From assembly GCF_015865035.1 (NCBI RefSeq), contig NZ_JADZGI010000001.1, forward strand, positions 2,108,001 through 2,172,000: DNA of 64,000 nt. Direction: 5' to 3'. This DNA is from Novosphingobium aureum (GTDB lineage Bacteria; Pseudomonadota; Alphaproteobacteria; Sphingomonadales; Sphingomonadaceae). Within the stretch, counting starts at the first letter, position 1; each line of letters opens with the position of its first letter. Below, in pieces: positions 16,307-25,145 of the stretch. Both the position numbers and the translations under genes were made by a program. Under the pieces are notes generated by a model, which made no database searches, was not told the DNA's origin, and saw nothing but the letters and a program-made list of their open reading frames with translations.

Positions 16307-16819
16307 TCAGGACTGGCCGAGCGCCCTCGCCGCGGCTGCCACGGCCTCGGCAACGCGCGGATAGGTCCCGCATCGGCAGATGTTGGTGATCGAGGCGCGA
16401 ACCGTCTCGGCGTCGATGGTGGGGTTTTCGCGCAGGAGTGCGGCGGCAGCCATGATCATGCCGGGCTGGCAGTATCCGCATTGCGGGACCTGGGCTTCCA
16501 GCCAGGCATCCTGGATGGGGTGAAGCCCCCTCTCCCCGGGTTCATCTGCCGTTCCGGGCACCCCTTCGCCGGGGAGACCCTCGATGGTCACGATCTGCGC
16601 GCCCTCTTCCAGCGAGGCGAGCGGAACCTGGCAGCTGCGCGTCGCAGCGCCATCGACGTGGATCGTACAGGCACCGCACATGCCGATCCCGCAGCCGAAC
16701 TTCGTGCCAGGCAGCGAGAGGTCCTCGCGCAGCACCCAGAGCAGTGGCGTATCGGGCTCGGCCGAGACTTCGCGCCTGCTGCCGTTGACCGTCAAAACGG
16801 TCGTCGTGGAGGTCGTCAT
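16307..16819 (-). CDS. (2Fe-2S) subunit of molybdenum hydroxylase, IorA-like
   Basis: The electron-transfer subunit of a xanthine-dehydrogenase-family enzyme. Its 170 residues carry the plant-type 2Fe-2S cluster (CGIGMCGACTIHVDG ... C) and the second cluster motif (CGYCQPG ... ICRCGTY). The two-subunit IorA/IorB type (isoquinoline 1-oxidoreductase) hydroxylates N-heteroaromatics next to the nitrogen with water as oxygen source. It lies 13 bases after iorB-like, with AAGGAG before the ATG. No separate FAD subunit is present, as expected for this type, which passes electrons to a cytochrome or other acceptor. Confidence 0.93.
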   Translation of the reverse strand: MTTSTTTVLTVNGSRREVSAEPDTPLLWVLREDLSLPGTKFGCGIGMCGACTIHVDGAATRSCQVPLASLEEGAQIVTIEGLPGEGVPGTADEPGERGLHPIQDAWLEAQVPQCGYCQPGMIMAAAALLRENPTIDAETVRASITNICRCGTYPRVAEAVAAAARALGQS

Positions 16820-16832
16820 GGCCCCTCTCCTT

Positions 16833-19034
16833 TCAGATCGTCAGCGTGCGCGCGATCGGCAGCGCACGGATACGCGGACCACCGGCATCGACGATGGCAT
16901 TGGCGAGAGCCGGTGCGACCACCGGGGTCGAGGCTTCGCCGACATTGCCCGGCTCATCGCTGCCCGGCATGAGCGCGACCTCGATCGGTGGCACTTCCAT
17001 CATCATCGGCATGCGGTAATCGGTAAAGTTGCGCGCGGTTGGCTCGCCGTTCTCGAACTTGACCTCGCCCCACAGCGCGGCCTGCAGGCCGAACACGATC
17101 CCGCCTGTGACCTGTCCCTCGACACTCGCCGGGTCGATCATCAGACCGCAGTCGCAGGCGCACGCGATCCGGCGCAGGCTGAGCAGCGTGTCGTCGAGGC
17201 CGACCTCGAAGCCGATAGCGCAGAAATTGCTCTGCGCGTAACTGAAGGCGATGCCCCGCCCGATGCCCGGCTCGCGCGGTTGGCCATAGCCGATCATCTC
17301 GGCTGCCCGCTTCAGGACGGGGGTGATGCGCGGATGCCCATCGAGCAGTTCGAGCCGCAACTCGAGCGGATCGCGGCCGGTCTCGCGGGCGATCTCGTCG
17401 ATGAAGCTTTCGGCGAAGAAGGCGTTCTGCGACATCGAGACCGAGCGCCAGAAGCCGACCGGCACGGTCAAGTCGAGCTCGTGGTACTCGATCAGCTTTT
17501 CCGGGTTGTAGGCCTCGTAGATCAGCTGCCCGGCGGCGGTCAGATCGCCCATGTCCTCCATCCCGTGCATGCCCTTGCGGCCATGGTAGGCCATGATCGA
17601 TTGACCTGCGACGCGCGAATGCAGCGCGGTGACCTTGCCTGCGGCATCGATCGCGGCGCGCGAACGCGCCTTGTAGGCGGGCCGGAACTGGTCGCCCGCC
17701 ATGTCCTGCTCGCGGGTCCAGATCGTCTTGACCAGACGTCCGGGCGCACCGCGCGCGGCCTCGACCGCGACGCCGACGAAATCGGTGCCCCACTTGCGAC
17801 CGAAACCGCCGCCGACGTAAGTCACCTCGACACGCACCTGTTCGAGAGGCAGGCCGCTCAGCTTCGCCCCGAGGATACGGCTCGTCTCGGGATCCTGCAG
17901 CGGACCGCGGATGAGCAGGCCCTCGCTGTCCAGCCTGGCCGCACAGACCAGCGGTTCGAGCGTCGCGTGGGCCAGATGCGGCACTTCGTAGGCGGCCTCG
18001 ATCACCCGCTCAGCGCCCGAAAATGCGGCGTCGAGGGCCTCGAGGTCGGCCATGATGATCTTTGGCGGGAAGGTCGATATGTCGAGCTTGGGAAAGGGCT
18101 TGGGCGCAACCTCGTCAAAGGCTGCATCGAGCCGGGCCGACAGGGAGGCATCATCAAGCCCCTCGATCGGCGAGGAGGTGACCGTCAGCTCCAGCTTTTC
18201 AGCCGCGCTCTTGGCGCGCCAGAAGCGATCTGCCAGCACCGCCATGCCGCCGGTCACGGGAACTACGGCGACGACGCCGGGCATGGCGCGCGCGGCCTCG
18301 ATCCCCTCCACCGTGAACCGTGCCTTCGGGTGGGGCGCCAGCGCGAGACTGGCGGTGAGCATGCCCTCCTCGTGCACGTCGATGCCGAATTGCGCCGTGC
18401 CGGTGACCTTCGCCTGCAGGTCCTTGCGCAGGCTCTTGCCGCCGATCACGGTGAATTCGGAAGGTTGCTTGAGGGCGACGTTCTCGGGCACCGGCAGATG
18501 GGCTGCGCGGGCGGCGACGTCACCGAACCCGAGGCTTTGCGACGAGGCCGCATGGACGATTGTACCGGAGCGGGTGGAAAGCTCGTCCACCGCTACGCCA
18601 AGCTGCGCCGCGGCGGCCTCCAGCAACATCGCGCGTGTTGTCGCGCCGAGCCTGCGCATGGCCGCGTAGTAACCCACGACGGTCATCGAATTGGCGGTCA
18701 TCTGCTTTTGCGCGATGGGGTTGATGAAGGCGCGGTCAGCCCAGGGCAGCCTGACTTCCATGCGTGCAAAGTCGCAGTCGAGTTCTTCTGCGACCATCCG
18801 CGCGAGGGCTTCTTGAGTACCCTGCCCCAGTTCGCTCGATGGAACGATCAGCGAGACCACCCCATCGGGCGCTATGGCGAGCATCGCGCCGAACTGTGCG
18901 GCCTCTTCGCTAGACGCGGCGCTCTCGGCAAATGCGGCTTGCGGCGCGAGCCCGAGCAGAACCGTGCCCGAAGCGAGACCGAGGCTCGCAACGAAACCAC
19001 GCCGCGAAAGGTTGAGCAGCCCTGTCGCGCTCAT
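16833..19034 (-). CDS. Molybdopterin-binding subunit, IorB-like, Tat-exported
   Basis: The catalytic subunit of a molybdenum hydroxylase, 733 residues. The N-terminus has a twin-arginine signal (SRRGFVASLG followed by a hydrophobic stretch ending AFAES), so the complex probably works in the periplasm. The molybdopterin segments VPSSELGQGTQEALARM and GGGFGRKWGTDF and the catalytic glutamate region NVGEASTPVVAPALANA near the C-terminus are present. Substrates of this group are N-heterocycles or aldehydes; the actual one is unknown. The start overlaps the upstream FGE-fold gene, and the small subunit follows directly. Confidence 0.93.
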   Translation of the reverse strand: MSATGLLNLSRRGFVASLGLASGTVLLGLAPQAAFAESAASSEEAAQFGAMLAIAPDGVVSLIVPSSELGQGTQEALARMVAEELDCDFARMEVRLPWADRAFINPIAQKQMTANSMTVVGYYAAMRRLGATTRAMLLEAAAAQLGVAVDELSTRSGTIVHAASSQSLGFGDVAARAAHLPVPENVALKQPSEFTVIGGKSLRKDLQAKVTGTAQFGIDVHEEGMLTASLALAPHPKARFTVEGIEAARAMPGVVAVVPVTGGMAVLADRFWRAKSAAEKLELTVTSSPIEGLDDASLSARLDAAFDEVAPKPFPKLDISTFPPKIIMADLEALDAAFSGAERVIEAAYEVPHLAHATLEPLVCAARLDSEGLLIRGPLQDPETSRILGAKLSGLPLEQVRVEVTYVGGGFGRKWGTDFVGVAVEAARGAPGRLVKTIWTREQDMAGDQFRPAYKARSRAAIDAAGKVTALHSRVAGQSIMAYHGRKGMHGMEDMGDLTAAGQLIYEAYNPEKLIEYHELDLTVPVGFWRSVSMSQNAFFAESFIDEIARETGRDPLELRLELLDGHPRITPVLKRAAEMIGYGQPREPGIGRGIAFSYAQSNFCAIGFEVGLDDTLLSLRRIACACDCGLMIDPASVEGQVTGGIVFGLQAALWGEVKFENGEPTARNFTDYRMPMMMEVPPIEVALMPGSDEPGNVGEASTPVVAPALANAIVDAGGPRIRALPIARTLTI

Positions 19035-20065
19035 TGCGGTACCCCTTCAGGCAGGTCGCGCGCCACGCGCAGGCCGAAGATCCAGGTCACCTGATCGACC
19101 GGATCGCGCCCGCGCCACGAGACGCGGTTGCGGAAGGGCGTGCTGATCCAGCTTCCGCCGCGTACTGCGCGCAAGGGGCACTGCGTGGCCGGAGCGACGT
19201 AGGCGCTACCATCGCTCGGCACGGCCTGCGGATAGGGCGCGGCATAGCAGTCCTGCGTCCATTCCCAGACATTGCCGATCATGTCGTAAAGGCCGAAGGC
19301 ATTGGGGGCATAGCTTGCCACCGGCGCAGCGCCTGCGTGGCCGTCGCGGCAGCGCGCATGCGGGATCGCCGGGGCCTCGCCCTTGGCCTGACCGCCGAAT
19401 ACCGGGATCATCCCGCCCTGCGCGCCATCCTCATCGAGCATATTGGCGTGAGCACAGCCTGCATCTGCGGAACTGCCCCAGCTGTAGTCGGCGCTTGAAC
19501 CGGCACGCGCGGCATATTCCCACTCGGCCTCGGTCGGCAGGCGATAGTGGTGACCCGTCGTCTCGGAGAGCCAGGCAACGTATGCCTGCGCGTCAGTCCA
19601 CGAGATGCAAACGACCGGTAGCTGCGGGGCGCCCTCGCCGGCGCCGGGACCGGGATGGCGGAAGTCGGCTTCGGGCATCTTCTCGACCTTGCCGCTGGCT
19701 GCGTCGATCGAACGACACCCCGTCGAGACCGGATGCCCGGTCGCGGCGACGAAGCGGGCATATTGCGCATTGGTCACCTCGGTGCGCCCAAGGGCGAAAC
19801 CGTAGCCGATCTCGACGCGGTGCGGCGCACCTTCCGGCCTGCCCTCTTCTCCGGCATCGGCGCCCATGACGAAGCCGCCCGGTGCGATCGCGACCATCTG
19901 CGGGCAAACATCCTCGCAATCCGCAAAGACCGTGCCTGGCGCGACGACGCCATCGGCCTTCGTTTCGGCGTGGGCGGTTTGCTGCGACACTGTCGCCGCG
20001 GTCATGACCAGTGCGACGCCGATGACGCCCGCGCAAAGTCGCTGCTGCGTGATGATCGTGTTCAA
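19031..20065 (-). CDS. Exported FGE-fold (SUMF1/EgtB/PvdO-type) protein lacking FGE cysteines
   Basis: A 344-residue protein with a Sec signal (GVIGVALVMTAATVSQQTAHA) and a complete sulfatase-modifying-factor fold: PGGFVMGAD, RTEVTNAQYARFV, YRLPTEAEWEYAARAG, NVWEWTQDCY, LRAVRGGSW. The segment after RGGSW reads ISTPFRNR, so the cysteine that binds copper in true formylglycine-generating enzymes is absent, and no sulfatase gene is nearby. A PvdO-like periplasmic oxidative role is therefore more likely. I use a TTG start at 20065, preceded by a strong GAGGGGGAG site; the frame extends upstream without homologous sequence. It is coupled to iorB-like, suggesting a role with that hydroxylase. Confidence 0.8.
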   Translation of the reverse strand: MNTIITQQRLCAGVIGVALVMTAATVSQQTAHAETKADGVVAPGTVFADCEDVCPQMVAIAPGGFVMGADAGEEGRPEGAPHRVEIGYGFALGRTEVTNAQYARFVAATGHPVSTGCRSIDAASGKVEKMPEADFRHPGPGAGEGAPQLPVVCISWTDAQAYVAWLSETTGHHYRLPTEAEWEYAARAGSSADYSWGSSADAGCAHANMLDEDGAQGGMIPVFGGQAKGEAPAIPHARCRDGHAGAAPVASYAPNAFGLYDMIGNVWEWTQDCYAAPYPQAVPSDGSAYVAPATQCPLRAVRGGSWISTPFRNRVSWRGRDPVDQVTWIFGLRVARDLPEGVPQ

Positions 20066-20132
20066 GTCTCTCTCCCCCTCACACGGGCACGGAGTAGCCC
20101 TGCGCGCCCGTTCATGCTCACTTGTCGAAGTC

Positions 20133-20423
20133 TCAGTCGCCGACGACCATGCAGGTGATCTCGGCAAGCCCTTCGCGCAGCTTCTTGGCCGCCGCATATT
20201 CCGGCGAGTTCCAGAACGCTTCGGCGCTAGCGCGGTCGGGCCACTGCGTGACGATGACCGAGGTGCCCGGTGCGATGTCGCCCTCGAGCACGCTGCCCGG
20301 ACCACGCACGATGTATTCGCCGCCGGCCGCGCTCTGCAGGCGTGCGGCCTCCTGCGGGTAGCCGCTGGCGAGGAAGGCCTCGCGGTCGTGGATCTTGGCG
20401 GTAACGACGAGCCATGCGGCCAT
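20133..20423 (-). CDS. DUF1330 protein
   Basis: A 96-residue dimeric alpha/beta-barrel-type protein with the DUF1330 pattern: AAWLVVTAKIHDREAFLASGY at the start, GGEYIVRG in the middle and TSVIVTQWPDRASAEAFW. Members are common in degradation clusters, and their chemistry is mostly undetermined. It is the first gene of the leftward FGE-iorB-iorA operon, separated from the next gene by 67 bases, and shares a divergent control region with the amidase operon. Confidence 0.88.
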   Translation of the reverse strand: MAAWLVVTAKIHDREAFLASGYPQEAARLQSAAGGEYIVRGPGSVLEGDIAPGTSVIVTQWPDRASAEAFWNSPEYAAAKKLREGLAEITCMVVGD

Positions 20424-20500
20424 GCGGACTTACTCCTCTTGTGTGTGCTGGGCATGGTGTCGGTCGGTTCGATGTGATCGGGACACCGGGGCGTTGCAGC

Positions 20501-20516
20501 TATCCGACCTGCGGAT
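20501..20516. promoter_or_regulatory. Operator-like palindrome TATCCG-ACCTG-CGGAT
   Basis: In the 274-base divergent region between the DUF1330 and amidase operons, ATCCG-ACCTG-CGGAT forms a perfect 15-base interrupted palindrome (20502-20516). A further half-site TATCCGA lies on the minus strand at 20605-20611. The same sequence recurs in front of other operons of the island, so this is a candidate binding site for a shared regulator, most likely the IclR-type protein at 53916. Confidence 0.55.
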
Positions 20517-20697
20517 TGCAGCGTGAGTAATGCACGCGCTTGCCTGCCTTGGGGCGACACTGGAGCCGACACAGACCAATTTGACCTAGAACTATATCCA
20601 TTGCTCGGATAGGCACATGCATATGGCGGACATTGCGTCCGGCCGTGTCTTTCACTGCGGGCAAGGTCCCCCCAACGCTTTGAAGAGGTATGACAAG

Positions 20698-21378
20698 ATG
20701 AGCATCGTCGGCACGAAGATGGTCTGCGACGGCAAGACCGCACGCCAGATCTTCGAGGAAACCATCGCCAATCCGAGCCGCGCCAAGTTCGGTTTTGGCG
20801 AGAAGCTGGCGATCGTGAACGTCGACTTCCAGAATGCCTACACCCGTCTCGACGAGTTCAAGACCGCCTACGAGACCGATCCGCGCCAGATCGAGTACAC
20901 CAACACGATCTCGCGCCTCGCCCGCGAGAAAGGCATGCCGGTGATCTGGACCCACGTCGCCTATGCCGAGGACGGCAGCGATGCGGGCGTATGGGGCACG
21001 CGCAGCGATACCCCGGATTCGCTCCAGAACATCAAGTACGAGTCGCGCCGCCACGCCTTCGACGATCGCTGCGAGATCGATCCGGCCGACATGATCTACA
21101 CCAAGCGCATGCCCTCGGCCTTCTTCGAGACCCCGCTGCAGAGCCTGCTGGTGTGGCACAAGGTCGATACCGTGATCGTGACCGGCGGCTCGACCTCGGG
21201 CTGCATCCGTGCGACCGCCGTCGACAGCCTCAGCCGCGGCTATCGCACCATCGTCCCGATCGAGACCTGCGCCGACAAGCACGAAAGCTTCCACTTCGCC
21301 AACCTCACCGACCTCGCCATCAAGTATGCCGATGTCGAGCCGGTCCAGACCGTGATCGACTGGCTGGAGGCGCGCTGA
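20698..21378 (+). CDS. Isochorismatase-fold amidohydrolase (N-carbamoylsarcosine-amidase-like)
   Basis: A cysteine hydrolase of 226 residues with the isochorismatase-family triad D43 (NVDFQNAY), K136 (YTKRMPSAFF) and C169 (STSGCIRATAVDS). Relatives include N-carbamoylsarcosine amidohydrolase and maleamate amidase, which release ammonia from ureido or amide groups of open-chain acids. I start at ATG 20698, with AGAGG ten bases upstream. It is followed by two polysaccharide-deacetylase-fold genes with almost no spacing, so it probably acts on the product of a ring-opening hydrolase. The exact substrate is unknown. Confidence 0.88.
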   Translation: MSIVGTKMVCDGKTARQIFEETIANPSRAKFGFGEKLAIVNVDFQNAYTRLDEFKTAYETDPRQIEYTNTISRLAREKGMPVIWTHVAYAEDGSDAGVWGTRSDTPDSLQNIKYESRRHAFDDRCEIDPADMIYTKRMPSAFFETPLQSLLVWHKVDTVIVTGGSTSGCIRATAVDSLSRGYRTIVPIETCADKHESFHFANLTDLAIKYADVEPVQTVIDWLEAR

Positions 21379-22274
21379 TGAACGAGGGCGAAAAGGACCC
21401 CGGCCTCTACGACTTCGCGCCCTATCGCGGGCGCAAGCCGTTTGCCTGGCCGGGCGACAAGAAGGTCGCGGTCTGGATCTCGCCGAACCTCGAGTTCTAC
21501 GAGATCAATCCGCCGGCCAATCCGCACCGCAAGTCCTGGGCGATGCCGCACCCCGACGTCGTGCGCCAGTCGCACCGCGACCACGCTAACCGAGTCAGCC
21601 ACTGGCGCATGGCCGAAGTCATGTCGAAGCACGGTTTTCCGGGCTCGGTCAGCCTCTCGGTTGCGCTGTGCCAGCACCACCCCAACGTGGTCGAGGACGC
21701 CAACCAGCGGGGCTGGGAATTCTTCAGCCACGGGATCTACAACACCCGCTATTCCTACGGGATGGACGAGGCGCAGGAACGCGCGATCATCGAGGATTCG
21801 ATCAAGACCGTGCGCGATGCGACCGGCCAGACGATCCGTGGATGGCTGGCACCTGCCCTCACCCACACCCCGCGCACGCTTGATCTGATCGCCGAGTATG
21901 GTCTCGACTATACCTGCGACCTCTACCACGACGACCAGCCCCAGCGCGTGAAGACCAAGACCGGCGACCTGATCTCGATGCCCTACAGCCTCGAGGTCAA
22001 CGACCACTACGGCTTCTTCGTCTACAACATGAGCCCGCGCGAATACGCCGACACGCTGATCCGCCAGTACGAGCGTCTTGCCGCCGAGCCTTCGGGCACG
22101 GTCATGTGCATTCCGCTCCACTCGTATCTCATCGGCCAGCCCCACCGCATCGGTCCCTTCGAGGACGTCCTCAAACACATTGCTGCGGACGCCGGAGACG
22201 GTGGACGCGCGTGGATCACGCGCTCGGGCGACATCGCGGACGCCTGGCGCGCCGTGCAGCAGAAGGAGGCGTGA
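21378..22274 (+). CDS. PuuE-like polysaccharide-deacetylase-fold hydrolase (copy 1)
   Basis: A 298-residue NodB-fold protein. Instead of the sugar-deacetylase motif set it has the pattern of the allantoinase PuuE and its relatives: HHPNVVEDANQRGWEFFSHG, GWLAPALTHTPRTLDLIAEYGLDY and a late histidine loop (IPLHSYLIGQPHRIG). This subgroup hydrolyses cyclic amides and ureides rather than N-acetyl sugars. The start overlaps the amidase stop (TGATG). Copies 2 and 3 lie at 22277 and 57452. A ring-opening amidohydrolase role is inference from the subgroup and the adjacent amidase. Confidence 0.85.
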   Translation: MNEGEKDPGLYDFAPYRGRKPFAWPGDKKVAVWISPNLEFYEINPPANPHRKSWAMPHPDVVRQSHRDHANRVSHWRMAEVMSKHGFPGSVSLSVALCQHHPNVVEDANQRGWEFFSHGIYNTRYSYGMDEAQERAIIEDSIKTVRDATGQTIRGWLAPALTHTPRTLDLIAEYGLDYTCDLYHDDQPQRVKTKTGDLISMPYSLEVNDHYGFFVYNMSPREYADTLIRQYERLAAEPSGTVMCIPLHSYLIGQPHRIGPFEDVLKHIAADAGDGGRAWITRSGDIADAWRAVQQKEA

Positions 22275-22276
22275 TC

Positions 22277-23191
22277 ATGAGCCTCGATCCCGAATATCTC
22301 GAATACCCCAAGCGCCGCCTCGGCTACGACCACGAGCTGTTCCCCTACTCGGTCATGGAGGAGCGCAAGCCGCTCGCCTGGCCCGAAGGCAAAAGGGTCG
22401 CGACCTGGATGGTGGTGAGCCTCGAATGGTTCCCGATCACGCCCGAGAGCACCCCGTTCAAGGCGCCGGGCCACATGCAGACGGCCTATCCCGACTATCG
22501 CCACTACACCTCGCGCGAATACGGCACCCGGGTCGGCTTCTACCGCCTGCTCGATGCCTTCGAGAAGGTCGGTGCCAAGGTGTCGGTTGCGGCCAATGCC
22601 GCGATCGCCCAGCGCTATCCGCAGGTCATCCGCGACATCGTCGATGCCGGGCACGAGATCATAGCCCATTCGACCGACATGAACGGCACGATCGCATCGA
22701 CGCTGCCCGTCGAGGAGGAGCGCAAGCTCATCACCGAAAGCATTGCCGTGCTCTCCGACATTGCAGGGGTAAAGCCGCGCGGTTGGCACTCGATTGCCCG
22801 CCAGCAGAGCTTTGCCACGATGGATCTGCTGAAAGAGGCGGGTATCGAGTATTGCTGCGACTGGGTGAATGACGAGCTGCCCTATGCCTTCAACAACGGG
22901 CTGGTGAACATTCCGCTCAACCACGAGCTTTCGGATCGCCAGATCATCACCGTGCAGCAGCAGTCGGCCGACAGCTACGCGCAGCAGATGCTCGATGCCT
23001 TCGACTGGCTGGCAGCGGAAACGCCGCGCTTCGGCGCACGCATGCTGCCCATGCACCTTACCCCCTACATCATCGGTCTGCCCTATCGCATGGATGCCTT
23101 CGAGCAGCTGCTGGTGGACCTCAAGGCCCGCGACGGCAACTGGTTCGCGCGCGGCTGCGACATTCTCGACCAGTTCAGGAGCCAGATGTGA
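22277..23191 (+). CDS. PuuE-like polysaccharide-deacetylase-fold hydrolase (copy 2)
   Basis: A 304-residue NodB-fold protein two bases after copy 1, with AGGAGG before the ATG. It shows a similar plan: YTSREYGTRVGFYRLLDAFEKVG, DAGHEIIAHSTDMNG, GWHSIARQQSFATMDLLKEAGIEY and the late histidine loop HLTPYIIGLPYRM. Several predicted metal or substrate residues differ from copy 1, for example HSTDMNG in place of SHGIYN, so the two copies may take different substrates or form a heteromer. It is coupled to the downstream dehydrogenase by overlap. Confidence 0.85.
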   Translation: MSLDPEYLEYPKRRLGYDHELFPYSVMEERKPLAWPEGKRVATWMVVSLEWFPITPESTPFKAPGHMQTAYPDYRHYTSREYGTRVGFYRLLDAFEKVGAKVSVAANAAIAQRYPQVIRDIVDAGHEIIAHSTDMNGTIASTLPVEEERKLITESIAVLSDIAGVKPRGWHSIARQQSFATMDLLKEAGIEYCCDWVNDELPYAFNNGLVNIPLNHELSDRQIITVQQQSADSYAQQMLDAFDWLAAETPRFGARMLPMHLTPYIIGLPYRMDAFEQLLVDLKARDGNWFARGCDILDQFRSQM

Positions 23192-24201
23192 AAGCTTACG
23201 TCCTTGGAACGCAGGAAGGTATCTCCTCGCTGACGCTCACCGAGCGCCCCGATCCGGTCGCCGGGCCCGGCGAGGCCGTGCTCAAGGTGCGCCTTGCCTG
23301 CCTCAACAACCGCGACATCCAGATCCTCGAAGGCCGTTACGGCGCGAAGAAGGCCGAGGATCGCATTCCCCTGGCCGAGGGTCTGGGCGAAGTCGTCTCG
23401 GTCGGTGACGGGGTCACGCAGGTCGCCGTGGGCGATCGCGCGGTGTGCCCGCACTTCGTCGCCTGGCACGATGGCCCGTTCGACATGAGCTACTTCGGCA
23501 AGGATCTCGGCACTTTCACCGATGGCTGGGCCGCCGAGTACATCAAGGTTCCGGCAGGCGCGCTGGTCAAGGTGCCGGCAAGCCTTTCCGACGAGGCAGC
23601 CGCCCCGCTCGCCGCCGCCACGCTGACGGCATGGCACGCGGTTTCGGTCATCGGCGAGGTGAAGGCTGGCGACCTCGTGCTCGCCCTTGGCACCGGAGGT
23701 GTCTCGATGGCCGCGCTGCAGATCGCCAAGGCCAACGGCGCCTTCGTCGCGATCACCTCGTCGAGCGACGAGAAGCTCGAGGAAGCGCGCAAGATGGGCG
23801 CCGACTACACGGTGAACTATCGCACCAGCCCCGACTGGGCCGCCGAGCTGCTCAAGCAGACCGGTGGGCGCGGCGCGGACATCATCGCCGAGACTGGCGG
23901 CCAGCACACGCTGCCGATGTCGATCAATGCCGCCGCCTGCAACGCGCGCGTCGTCCTGATCGGTGTGGGCAGCGCAGACGGTCCGCTGCCCAACTACGGC
24001 GGTATCATCGGCAAGAACCTCGTGATCAAGGGGATCGCCTCGGGCAGCCGCGGAATGCTGGTGAACCTGCTGCGGGCGATGGAAGCCAACGACTTCGCCC
24101 CCGTGGTCGACAAGACCTTCGCCTTCGACGAGATGGCGCAGGCGCTCGACTACCTCAAGTCGGGCAATCACCAGGGCAAGGTGCTGGTGAAGGTTTCCTG
24201 A
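23188..24201 (+). CDS. MDR-superfamily NAD(P)-dependent alcohol dehydrogenase/quinone reductase
   Basis: A medium-chain dehydrogenase/reductase of 337 residues. The N-terminal GroES-like domain (CLNNRDIQILEGRYG) is followed by a Rossmann domain with the coenzyme loop ALGTGGVSMAALQIAK. The structural-zinc cysteine cluster of classical alcohol dehydrogenases is absent. The start is GTG, overlapping copy 2 of the deacetylase-fold genes by four bases. It closes the four-gene operon; a reduction or oxidation of an intermediate carbonyl is likely but not specified. Confidence 0.88.
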   Translation: MKAYVLGTQEGISSLTLTERPDPVAGPGEAVLKVRLACLNNRDIQILEGRYGAKKAEDRIPLAEGLGEVVSVGDGVTQVAVGDRAVCPHFVAWHDGPFDMSYFGKDLGTFTDGWAAEYIKVPAGALVKVPASLSDEAAAPLAAATLTAWHAVSVIGEVKAGDLVLALGTGGVSMAALQIAKANGAFVAITSSSDEKLEEARKMGADYTVNYRTSPDWAAELLKQTGGRGADIIAETGGQHTLPMSINAAACNARVVLIGVGSADGPLPNYGGIIGKNLVIKGIASGSRGMLVNLLRAMEANDFAPVVDKTFAFDEMAQALDYLKSGNHQGKVLVKVS

Positions 24202-24206
24202 TCGAA

Positions 24207-24239
24207 CGGGCGGGCGTCGGCAGGTCCGGCGCCCGCCCG
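24207..24239. terminator. GC-rich hairpin between convergent genes
   Basis: CGGGCGGGCG (24207-24216) pairs with CGCCCGCCCG (24230-24239), extended inward by CGG/CCG. There is no T-run directly after it on either strand, so its efficiency as an intrinsic terminator is uncertain. Its location between the convergent dehydrogenase and GntR genes supports the role. Confidence 0.6.
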
Positions 24240-24255
24240 GCATATCATTGAAAAA

Positions 24256-24999
24256 TCAGCCCATCCCGGGTTCGTGCAAATCCATGCGGATATGGAAACG
24301 GTCCGCCCGGTAGTGGGCGTAGGTCAGCAGGAACGGGCGGTCCTGCGCATCGAAGACCGTACGGGTTATGCGCAGCATCGCGGAATTGCCGGCAACATCG
24401 AGCATTCCGACCATCTCGCCGTCGGCAAGCACCGCGTTGATGGTCTGCTCTGCGCGGTGCGGATGATACCCGGCTGCATCGAGTACCTTGAGGATCGGCG
24501 CACCGCTGAGCTTTTCCTTGGTGACGAAATCCTTGAGATCGACCGGCACGTAGCTGACGATATAGCCGATCGAGACGTTCTCATCGTCGAGATGGCGCAC
24601 CCTGACCGAGCGGATCACCGGGGTTCCCGGCGCGATGCGCAGGCTGGTGGCAACACGCGCCGGTGCTGCGACCTCCTCGACCAGCATGACGTGCACGCTG
24701 GTGCCCTCACCGAAGGCGATGAGCGAATCGTAGGCCTGTTCGAGGTTGGCCTCGATCGGCTTGGCGGGTGACTTGAAGATCACCCGCGTGCCGACGCGGC
24801 GGCGACGTTCGACGTAATGCTGGTCGGCAAGGTCGTTCAGGACCCGCCGCGCGGTGATGCGCGACACGTCGTAGAACTGTGCCAGTTCCTGCTCGGTCGG
24901 CATGGCCGAACCATAGGCGCGCTGACCCGAGAGGATCTCGTCGCGCAGCTGCAGGTAGATCTGGTGGTAGAGCGGTACCGCTCCTTCGCGATCGAGCAC
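24256..24999 (-). CDS. GntR-family transcriptional regulator with UTRA domain
   Basis: A HutC-type regulator of 247 residues. The N-terminal winged helix (PLYHQIYLQLRDEILSG ... PTEQELAQFYDVSRITARRVLNDL) is followed by a UTRA effector-binding domain (about 85-240). HutC-type regulators usually repress catabolic operons and are released by a pathway metabolite. It is transcribed alone between the two left-hand operons of the island. Its target sites are not identified; the sequences flanking it lack the TATCCGAC motif seen elsewhere. Confidence 0.92.
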   Translation of the reverse strand: MLDREGAVPLYHQIYLQLRDEILSGQRAYGSAMPTEQELAQFYDVSRITARRVLNDLADQHYVERRRRVGTRVIFKSPAKPIEANLEQAYDSLIAFGEGTSVHVMLVEEVAAPARVATSLRIAPGTPVIRSVRVRHLDDENVSIGYIVSYVPVDLKDFVTKEKLSGAPILKVLDAAGYHPHRAEQTINAVLADGEMVGMLDVAGNSAMLRITRTVFDAQDRPFLLTYAHYRADRFHIRMDLHEPGMG

Positions 25000-25097
25000 G
25001 TCTTTCCCTTGTTGCTTGTCGGCGCGCAGTACCGCACTTGCTAGCGATAGCCGAGACCTTTGATAGTCTTGGGACAGCGCGCGCCGTAGTCAACCCG

Positions 25098-25129
25098 CCC
25101 CGGCGCCGATCTCGCGACCGGCGCCGGGG
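25098..25129 (-). terminator. Strong hairpin after the leftward operon
   Basis: CCCCGGCGCCG (25098-25108) pairs perfectly with CGGCGCCGGGG (25119-25129) over a ten-base loop. It lies just downstream of the last gene (25146) of the leftward operon and upstream of the GntR gene. No T-run follows, so it may stall transcription or protect RNA rather than be a classical terminator. Confidence 0.6.
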
Positions 25130-25145
25130 TAAGTTCGTGTGGCGA

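Noticed and set aside
16584..19094. Long plus-strand open frame opposite the iorAB-like genes
   Set aside because: It is the complement of clear molybdenum hydroxylase genes in GC-rich DNA and has no domain of its own.
19031..20065. Formylglycine-generating enzyme for sulfatases
   Set aside because: The FGE cysteine region after RGGSW lacks cysteine, and no sulfatase gene is present.
20066..20743. N-terminal extension of the FGE-fold gene by about 226 residues
   Set aside because: It runs antisense through the DUF1330 leader and gene region, has no signal or domain, and a good ribosome site precedes the TTG at 20065.
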